Made by a program: the position numbers and the translations under genes. Shown one piece after another: positions 1 through 9,900 of a stretch of DNA of 64,000 nt; position 1 is the first letter of the stretch; every line of letters begins with the position of its first letter. Location of the stretch: assembly GCF_037126465.1 (NCBI RefSeq), contig NC_088204.1, positions 68,323,807 through 68,387,806 of the forward strand. Reading direction: 5' to 3'. The notes beneath the pieces are model-generated. The model was not told the DNA's origin and did not search any database. It saw nothing but the letters and a program-made list of their open reading frames with translations. Source of the DNA: Ornithodoros turicata (taxonomy: Eukaryota > Arthropoda > Arachnida > Ixodida > Argasidae).

Positions 1-813
1 GAGGGGTGGAAGAGCACACACAGAAAACCAGAGAGAGAGCTGAAGACAATAGGAGGAAACGTGTTCCTGAGTGTAATAATAACAATAATAACAGTAATAA
101 TAATAATAATAATAATAATGAGTAACTAAGGAAACAACTGGTGACTGCGCGGAGTTGGGTCTGTGGTCCAGATTTATTCAAGCTGTAGTGGAATGTTGAA
201 GGGAAAAGCCCGGAAAAGCCCGCCCTATGAAAGGTTTTGAGCTGCAAATACCGGCAAAAGGCTGCCGGTATCACCCTATTACCGGCAACCGGCAGAGCGA
301 ACACATAACCGGCCGTGCCGGTATAATACCGGCCTGGTGGCAACCCTAGGTATGATGCGCACTGCTACATTTTTCAATACCGACTCACTGAATTGTAGTC
401 CAGAACAGTTCTCGCGAATGTTTAACTGACAACATTTATCTTCACGTCCTTCAGACAGAGACGCCAGTCCGCTTTGCAACGTGCATTATGTTTTTCACCG
501 GGACTGCTCCATGGTGACGCATGTGTGCACGTGCAGCGTGGACTAAAAACACCGATGCACGAGCTGAAACGACGTTCACTGCTTAGCGTCGAAGCAAGAA
601 AGAGTCCGGTATAATATTGATTGTAGCTTCGTAACGGAATCTAGGTTTTGAATTATGATAACAAGTGCAAACTTAACATTGCATGTAACGTAATTTGAAG
701 TGAACTTGTTTTTGCATTTTAGTGCGCCCTTAAAGGTTGCACCGGAAAAGGGGTAAAGCATGAAAGCGACATACCATAATACGACACAATGTGGTTTCAT
801 CCGATACTTACAG
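1..813. other. Intron or upstream sequence of the left gene
   Basis: No exon recognised here. The stretch holds an (AAT)n-type microsatellite at about 76-120 and a cluster of CCGGTA-containing short inverted motifs at 250-345. It ends in the splice acceptor that opens the first visible exon at 814. Confidence 0.5.
76..120. repeat. (AAT)n microsatellite
   Basis: Interrupted AAT/AAC trinucleotide run, read directly. Confidence 0.9.
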
Positions 814-931
814 ATGAGGAGTTTGTCAGCAGTCCACCATCAAGTGCTAGAGGGTTCGGAGACCCTGGGGCGTCGAGCTCGGATCACAGCTTCGAGACCA
901 CAAACGGTGACATGGACGACTCCTTCACAGG
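814..931 (+). CDS. Exon A of proline-rich protein gene
   Basis: Acceptor TTACAG before 814 and donor GG|GTGAGT after 931. It enters with two bases and leaves in phase 2. It encodes EEFVSSPPSSARGFG followed by an acidic Ser/Asp stretch. Confidence 0.7.
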
Positions 932-3900
932 GTGAGTAATACATTGCAGTTTAGAAAAAAATGTCTGCACTGAGAGGCATACGTGCCCAAGGGAACTGGC
1001 CGACAACTAATGAACGCCAGCATCATTGACACACCAGGATGATGAGGCCATGTGGAGTACTGAATAATGCCTTTCACATGGTTGTTGCTGCTCTATTGCA
1101 CTGCTGGTGCATACATATGTAGAGCCCGAAGTTTTAGGGTTTAACCAGCTTCTTCCCCGAATTTGCACCCCGAATTGAAGGTTGCCTCTTTAGGGTGAAA
1201 CCCGATTTTTACCCTTCGAATCGCCCTCGCTGAGATGCCTGTAGGAATACATACTAATTTGTTCGGCAGAAAATGCATTGACATCACCAACCCACTACAG
1301 TTAGTTTGAGTAACTGAGCCCGATTTCTCCCCGAATTTAGCATAGTGGAAGTTTTTCCATCCGAATTCGCGTTAATTGCGAGAACATGTTTTTTTTACCT
1401 GATTTTTACTCTCCGAATTTAGAAAAAAATATTTCCCGAAAACTTCAGGCTCTATTGACACACCTAAGTAGGATGAGGCCATGTGGAGTACTGGTAAATG
1501 GGCTAAACGCCTTTCACATGTTTGTTGTTGCTCTATTGCATTACTGGCGCAAACGGTGAAACCCAATGACGTTTGAATCATGAGATATAGCTGTGATGTA
1601 ATATGAAAGACCAGTGAAAATAGGTTGTAGAAGATTTACATGGTCATCTTTTCTGCTTTCTTCAACAACTTATTACTATGTCAAGAACATGTGGATCTCA
1701 TGATTTATAATTGAAGAACTCTGCATGTTGTCTTTGTAATATGCAATGCACAAACAGTATGTGCAAAGCAAAAGTAGATGAGATAAAAAATCAGTTGTAA
1801 GGTACTGTTTGACTGTCCTGGATACTTAAAGGGACGGTCTCGTACAGATCGGGCGATTCCGAAACTTAGCTGAAATTATATTCAAGAGTGCTACAGAAAT
1901 ACAGTCGCGAAGTTTCAACCAGAACAACGAAGTGGTTTTCGAGAAATTTGAAGGAATATGCCGTGACAGCAGACGACGGAAGTCGCAGCTGGATTCAACT
2001 CCCTCTCATGCAACGTCAAATGTGACGTGGTTATGGTATTTATGGTGGCAGCTCGCCCATTGGGCGACCGAAGCGCAATGCACAATACAGTCGGAGGTGT
2101 ATGTGCTTTGCGCTTGAAAGTTGTCACGCGCGACGTCGTAATGTCTGATAGCAAATTTAGCGATAGTGACGGCTCCCTGTCACTAAGCGGTGAAGATGAG
2201 CTCATCGGCGCCGATCGATTGAAGAACCGGGGACGTCGATGAACCTTTAGCTACTGACCCTTTGCAACATCAAAGTGGTTAGCCAGTGAAAGTAGTGGAT
2301 GATCGGGAATCGATTGACGCAGGTAAGACTCATCCACAAAAGCGCACTTTTTTGCGTATATATGTTCCGCTTGATCGTGACACCATTCTAAATTGTACAA
2401 ACATTGCAGGTGTGTGTGTAGACACTGCTCGCCAATACCAGCATGTGCCGGAACCTGTTTCGATCAGTCACGTACACATGGTGTTGTATTCTCCTGAAAG
2501 GTGTTGTAAGGTTTGTTTTTGTTGCGCAGCTTTTTATTTGCATATAAAAATGTGTGTTTCATGGTACGTTCTGCAAAATTTCAGGTTTGGTCATGTATGT
2601 ATCAGAACTTGGATAGACTGCTGAAGAAAGCTGCTCTCTCTATCCATTCCCGCAAGCGGCAGGAGGTTGTCAACGTGATAAGTGAAGGCTTTCCATTCAT
2701 GTCATTACACCTGGAGCAAATGACAAAATCAAGGATAAGCTGATCTACTTCAACGTCTTCAATTACCCCTGGCCTATGAAAAAAAAAGCCCTTTTCAGGA
2801 CCATCCAACATATCTGCATCAAAGACCATGCTTCTGCATCGAATAAGCTCTTATCATCATGGATGATTATAGTATTTTATATCAAAAATACCTAGACGTG
2901 CATTACGAATGTGCAAGATGGATCAGCCGTATTTTTGCTAATGTTATGGCGGTGTGTTCATGAGCCCACGGCTCAGATTTTGATTGTGTCAGGGGTTGCA
3001 CACTAAGATGTCTAGCACGTTGAATATAAAAGATTTGAAAATGTTTAAAAACTTTCAAAAATATCAAAAATACCTGGATGTCCATCACAAATTTGTAAGA
3101 TGGAACAGCGGTTTGCAACAATGTCGTCTGGCTTATTGTTGCTCATGTTACACCGGTGTGTTCGTGAGCCCATACTGGTTCAGATTTTGATTGTGTCAGG
3201 GTTGCACACTAAGATGTCCAGCACGTTGAATATAAAAGATTTGGAAATGTTTAAAAACTTTCAAAAATATCAAAAATATTTGGACATACATGACAAATTT
3301 GTAAGATGGAACAGCGGTTTGCAACATGTTTACATGTCGTCTGGCTTATTGTTGCTCATGTTACACCGGTGTGTTCGTGAGCCCATACTGGCTCAGATTT
3401 TGATTGTGTCAGGGGTTGCACACTAAGATGCCCAGCACGTTGAATATGAAAGATGTGTAAATGTTTAAAAAATATGAAAAATACCTAGACGTGCATGACA
3501 AATTTGTAACATGGAACAGCGGTTTGCAACTTGTCGACATGTCGTCAGTCTTATTTTTGCTAATGTTACACCGGTGTGTTCATGAGCCCATACTGGCTCA
3601 CATTTTGATTCGATATCAGGGGTTGCACACTAAGATGTCCAGCACGTTGAATATAAAAGATTTGGAAATGTTTCAAAACTTTCAAAAATATCAAAAATAC
3701 CTAGATGTCCATCACAAATTTGTAAGATGGAACAGCGGTTTGCAACATGTTTACATGTCGTCTGGCTTATTGTTGCTCATGTTACACTGGTGTGTTCGTG
3801 AGCCCATACTGGCTCAGATTTTGATTGTGTCAGGGGTTGCACACTAAGATGTCCAGCACGTTGAATATAAATGATTTGGAAATGTTTAAAAACTTTCAAA

Positions 3901-6900
3901 AATATCAAAAATACCTGGACGTACATGACAAATTTGTAAGATGGAATAGCGGTTTGCAAGATGTTTACATGTCGTCTGGCTTATTGTTGCTCATGTTACA
4001 CCGGTGTGTTCGTGAGCCCATACTGGCTCAGATTTTGATTGTGTCAGGGGTTGCACACTAAGATGTCCAGCACGTTGAATATAAAAGATTTGGAAATATT
4101 TAAAAACTTTCAAAAATATCAAAAATACCTGGACGTACAGGACAAATTTGTAAGATGGAACAGCGGTTTGCAACATGTTTACATGTCGTTTCACTTATTG
4201 TTGCTCATGTTACACCGGTGTGTTCGTGAGCCCATACTGGCTCAGATTTTGATTGTGTCAGGGGTTGCACACTAAGATGCCCAGCACGTTGAATATGAAA
4301 GATGTGTAAATGTTTAAAAAATATGAAAAATACCTAGACGTGCATGACAAATTTGTAACATGGAACAGCTGTTTGCAACTTGTCGCATGTCGTCAGTCTT
4401 ATTTTTGCTAATGTTACACCGGTGTGTTCATGAGCCCATACTGGCTCACATTTTGATTCGATATCAGGGGTTGCACACTAAGATGTCCAGCACGTTGAAT
4501 ATAAAAGATTTGGAAATGTTTCAAAACTTTCAAAAATATCAAAAATACCTAGATGTCCATCACAAATTGGTAAGATGGAACAGCGGTTTGCAACATGTTT
4601 ACATGTCGTCTGGCTTATTGTTGCTCATGTTACACTGGTGTGTTCGTGAGCCCATACTGGCTCAGATTTTGATTGTGTCAGGGGTTGCACACTAAGATGT
4701 CCAGCACGTTGAATATAAAAGATTTGGAAATGTTTAAAAACTTTCAAAAATATCAAAAATACCTGGACATACATGACAAATTTGTACGATGGAACAGCGG
4801 TTTGCAACATGTTTACATGTCGTCTGGCTTATTGTTGCTCATGTTACACCGGTGTGTTCATGAGCCCATACTGGCTCATATTTTGATTGTGTCATGGGTT
4901 GCACACTAAGATGTCCAGCACGTTGAATATAAAAGATTTGGAAATGTTTAAAAACTTTCAAAAATATCAAAAATACCTAGATATCCATGACAAATTTGGA
5001 AGATGGAACAGCGGTTTGCAACATGTTTACATGTCGTCTGGCTTATTGTTGCCCATACTGGCTCACATTTTGATTCGATATCAGGGGTTGCAGACTAACA
5101 TGTCCAGCACGTTGAATATAAAGTTTGCGGAAGTTGAGTGTTTATGTAGTCATCTTTTATTGTCCCTTATTGTAATGTACGTCCACAGGACTGACCAATT
5201 GTGTTAAAATTGGGTTGTTGGTATCGGGTAGTCATAATGATGTTCAAGCAGCAAGCTCTGAGCAACCTGTCGTCCTGTCCTGTCAACAAGGTTGTCTTGT
5301 CTTTTGTTGCTTGAACATCATATAATCACAACACTGATTTGTGGATATAACTTACATATTTATATTATGCAATACTTTTCTCACATCAGCAATGTGCAGG
5401 GAAAAATTAAATAGAGCTGTGAAACCTGCGAATTTGAGTTGTTATATTTGTGACCCATTAATAGGTGTTGATTCTGGCACAGGAAGGAGTGCCACTCTCA
5501 TCAGTTAGTGTCAGCTACTGAAGGGGCACAAGACAACATTATTGAGCATAGTTTGGCGATATACTGCTCCGGTAGGGATAATACCTTAGAGAGGCTATAT
5601 GCAAAACAAACTGATGTAGCCTGCTGGATCAAGCACTTCCTTCCGAGGTACGCGGGACTGCCGTTGCGTGCGGTGCCGACAATTTCTGTACACATCACTT
5701 TTGGCTGTTATCAACAATGTAATACCTACATTTCAATACTGCGCGTTTCCAGTTCTTTGAACGCCGTTGCCGCTAACAGTTGACTGCGTGACGGCCGACA
5801 TCTTTTAGTTCGAGCTGCGTCCGGCGCCGTCCCATACATATCGTGCCCGCAGAACGTCTCTTTACCTCATATGCATCGTGAACGAAACGTGCGGAGTACA
5901 CGCACGCGCGTGTGACAATCAGACCTTTTGTTGAAGATGTTTCGAGTGTGTTACTCCCAACAGGTGCTTTTCTATATCCACTTTCGTCACATTGTCGTCG
6001 ACAAAAGAGTTGTTATACACCCGGGTTACGTTTTCACCACTTCCATACGGAATATTCTTTTCGCAGGTAAGACGAACTAGAAGTGCTAAAAATACCGAAC
6101 GATACGAGACAAGTTAGTAAATAAGCGTCAACTGCCTTTATTAGGTGGAGTCATCCACGTAAACTGCCGCTCGAAATGAAGATGCGAGACGTATTGACAT
6201 TGTTGTTCGGCCACATTTTACAATACGCATCTTTCGTTTGACCAGACTACATGCAGCAAGTTTATTGCCGTCGCCGTGATCCTCGAGCACCTTTTGGAAG
6301 TCGTCTGCTCTCACCGCTGCAAGAAGGCGCGAGAGCAGACGATTTGTTCATCCAATAAGCGGTCTGCCATCGTAGCGGATATCGATGTTGCCAACAGAAA
6401 TCGCAATGTGCTGGCGCTGTTCTTATCAACTTAATTCGTTTATTTAATAACCGTGGCGATTCTGGACGAGCAAATTCACAGTATTACGTTTTCAGATATG
6501 AGGAATCGAATGGTACGCTTTGTGGATAGGCCAGGGTGTACGAGACCGTCCCTTTAAGACGGTGTTAGTACTATGCTTTGGTCTGAATCATGTACTAGCT
6601 GTATTTCATTATGCTAAAATCAACAACAAATTAGATATTGCATTTGCTAATTAGTATCTGATCGCTCTCTGCCATTAGCACTTGAAGTACAAATCAGGAG
6701 AGACTTACTTTTTTCAATGCTCTTTTTGGTGTTGTCCTGACATGTAAAATATGCAGTAGACACGCGTTACTTCAAACCCGGATATTTCGTACTTTTGATT
6801 ACTTCGGACATATTTTTTATATAATTTTTGTTTTGCCTACTATATTTTTAATGTGGTGTTAAGCTCCTTAACTTGAATGTCAACTTCGCTTAACTCTAGC

Positions 6901-9900
6901 TTTCCGTTCGCTCGTGAAGTGTTTCTGCCCGCGGGAAGCGATGAAACGAAGCCTGCGAAGTGCGAAGAGGCTCCTGTTTTTGATTGGTTACGCCATTTCA
7001 TGGGGCACGTGAATCATGTGCCACGTGAATCGTGCCAAACGCATGAGCGCAAAAAGTGTGCACAAAAAACGAAACTTCAGCCACTCTGGCTGCCCGTACA
7101 CAGACATCGTCCGCTGCTGCACTCTTCCTTAATGTGCTGTACATAATGTCTTCTAGGCAGAAATGCAGCTGCTGACCGACAATTCGGACAAAACTGTTGG
7201 CACTGTCAAACGCCCCCTAGGACCAATGTACCATATTTTCCAGTGTATAACTAGAGCCTGATGTTTTAGGGTTTTTCCCGATTCTTCCCCGAATTTGCAC
7301 CCCAAATTGAAGGTTGGCTCTTTAGGGTGAAACCCGATTTTTACATGGCAAATTGCCCTCACTGGGATGTCTGTAGGAATGCACCAACTTACTTGTTTGG
7401 CAGAAAAATGTAGTTACATCACCGTTTGTACCAAATCGTTACAGTTAGTTTGAATAACTGAGCCCGATTTCTCCCCGATTTTAGCGCAACGGAAGTTTTT
7501 TTCACCCAAATTCGCACGAATTTGGTGCACACGTTTATTTACCCGATTTTTACCCCCCGAATTTAGAAAAAAAATATTTCCCGAAAACTTCAGGCTCTAT
7601 GTATAACCAGGGTGTCTACCAATCTGGAAAACCTGGGAAACCGGGAGTCGTCAAGGAATCTTGATGCAATTGAAAAAAGTGAGGGGATTGTCAGGGAATT
7701 TGCCAAAAAGCAGCTGAAGTCGGGGAAAGTAGCAGACAAGTGCCGATCGGTGACTGACCTGCAACGCCGCAGCAACGTTGCCGCTGGTAGCAGTTCGCCA
7801 ACATGACAAGCTCGCAGACACCAAGTTCCCTTTTGTTTTGGTCTGGGAATTGGGGGTCTAGAAGAGTCGGTGAAAACCTGGAAGCGTCAGGAAATTTTAA
7901 AGCCTGCAATTTGGTAGGCACCCCGATAACACACACTAATGCATAACGTGCAGCAGGGGGTGGAAAGACCGGCATTAATAGTGCACACTGTTAAACTGTC
8001 CACCACCGTTGGTGGCCACGGTAATCAAAGCCTGTGCATCGTGTGTAAGTAATTTTTATTGAGATCAATCATCCAGATTGAGATCCAGATCAATTATTTT
8101 ATGAGATCCATCCCGTATGCAGTATTTATCCGAGACTTCCAAGCCCGATACGACAGATTCGGTGCATAGTATACTACGGTTGGTGCAATTTGTGTAAGTG
8201 CATGTATTTCTTGCATCTATATTCTTGCCTTTGAGCATACAGAAGAAACATTCACATTCTAAACATTCCACAGTACAGCCTTACAGCCCCACATTTAGCT
8301 TACCAGTATTTCTTGAGATGCAAGTTCACATGAAATCATTACTTCGGTGCTGGCTCGGTCTCTAGCAGGATATTGATTCAGGGAACTGAAATTTTACTTC
8401 TTCAGCTCCTCAAGCCCTCCAGGACAAAGCCCACGTGCATTTCACAGATCTGGCAAGAAGCCCGCTCCCCCTGCTCCCGCTGGAGGAGGAGGAGGAGGAC
8501 AACCGCTCATGCAACCGAGAGATCGTTCCTCTTTTGTACTGACGTCCCACATGGAAGCGAAGCTGCCTCCCGTCTCACCAGCTCCACGGCAGAACACCGG
8601 CGGGACGCTGGAACGACGCAGGCCCGTCCCACTCGCACGGCAGGTAAACAGTGAAGTAGGTTCCAGTCGTTTTATAATGTTTGGTGAGGCTCTTAACAAG
8701 GAAGGGATAGCACTGAAACACATTCCATAGTTCCCACTTGTACTGAATACCCTGCAATTGCAGTCTTCAATGAAAGCTCTGCAATTTTCTGCTGTCCTCG
8801 AAAACCTTTGACTTTTCTGTTTTGTTTTTTTTCCTATGAGGACCACAGTGCAAATTCCGTTTACCGTAATTTCACGCGCATACGCTGCACCGCAGATAAG
8901 CCGCACTCGCAGATAAGCCGTGGGCAATACGACGCAACTGATTTGTGCGACAATTGAGACCGTAGAGAAGGCATTAAACCCTGTGGTCCATACTCCGAGG
9001 TCAGCATGGTGTACAACAAAGGAGGTCAATTCCAGTGTTCTACCAAGATCGGATTGTGCCCTTGTTGCGTGTTTTTCATGGATCGACAGGTCAGTGGCCT
9101 TCCAGAAGACACGAATCACTGTCACCACTTTCGTTAACGCTGGTTGGGGGAAGGCACCAGGAGGGTCAGCCTACTCGAATGTAGACGCGTCCCTGTTACG
9201 CATTTTAGGTGCATTAGCATGGCGGTGCTGTTCCAGAGACACTGTCGGCTTTTTCGTTAAAACCAGCATGGGGAAAATACCAGGGAAAAATAGTCATAAG
9301 ATAAGCCGCACTGGTAGATAAGTCGCAGAGCGCCCGTGAGAAAAAAAAATTGCGCATAAACCACGGCTAATACGCATGAAATTACGGTATATCGAGTCTG
9401 AACTTTTAGTAGTTTCAAAACCACAGAAGTTCTCATTCATTGCAATAGTGATCAGTAGCGGAAGCCAAAAATGGGATAAAGTAACGAGGAGGCCTTCATT
9501 GTGCTCATCAGCCTTTCTACCTATTCTATGACATCGAGAGACTGTGAATGGATGGATCACCGTTGTGCAGCCCCATGCATTCCGTTGGGTGATGCCTCGA
9601 GCACATAGTATTTTTGTGAAACATTTAAAACCGGCCCCAGTGGCTCAGTTGGTAGCGTGTTCGCCTACAGGCCTCAAGGTTGCGAGTTAGAACCCGGTCG
9701 AGGTTGCCAGCAACTCGGCAGGACACAGGTTGCTTTGACACGCAGTCTTCTGCGAGGGACATTAGAAAACACAGTGTACTGTGTTTTGAGATTCCAGTGC
9801 ACATTAAAGAACCCCCAGGTAGGCAAAATTATTCTACAGGCAGACCACTGTGGCGTTGCTCGCGATGTAAAGCCACTGATTATAAATTAAATTATTATTC

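Larger units (their letters stand above)
1830..6553. mobile_element. TTAA-flanked DNA transposon, Kolobok-like, degenerate
   Basis: A perfect 17-bp inverted end AGGGACGGTCTCGTACA starts at 1830 and recurs inverted at 6537-6553. TTAA lies directly outside at 1826-1829 and 6554-6557. TTAA target duplication is the habit of Kolobok and piggyBac elements. Internal ORF scraps at 2141-2280 (an acidic MSDSKFSDSDGSLSLSGEDE start, then EPLATDPLQHQSG in another frame) resemble transposon-associated N-termini; no intact transposase is visible. A 2.2-kb satellite array occupies the middle. The whole element lies in an intron of the proline-rich protein gene. Confidence 0.7.

Noticed and set aside
2876..5125. 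A CRISPR array or a tandem gene family
   Set aside because: Units are contiguous 214-bp satellites without alternating spacers, and each ORF merely reopens in the next monomer.
8442..9128. A 228-codon ORF on the - strand
   Set aside because: It runs antisense over exon B of the proline-rich gene and into a MITE; no protein features.
9633..9710. A functional tRNA gene
   Set aside because: A and B boxes exist but the cloverleaf is not complete and a SINE body with an AT-rich tail follows.
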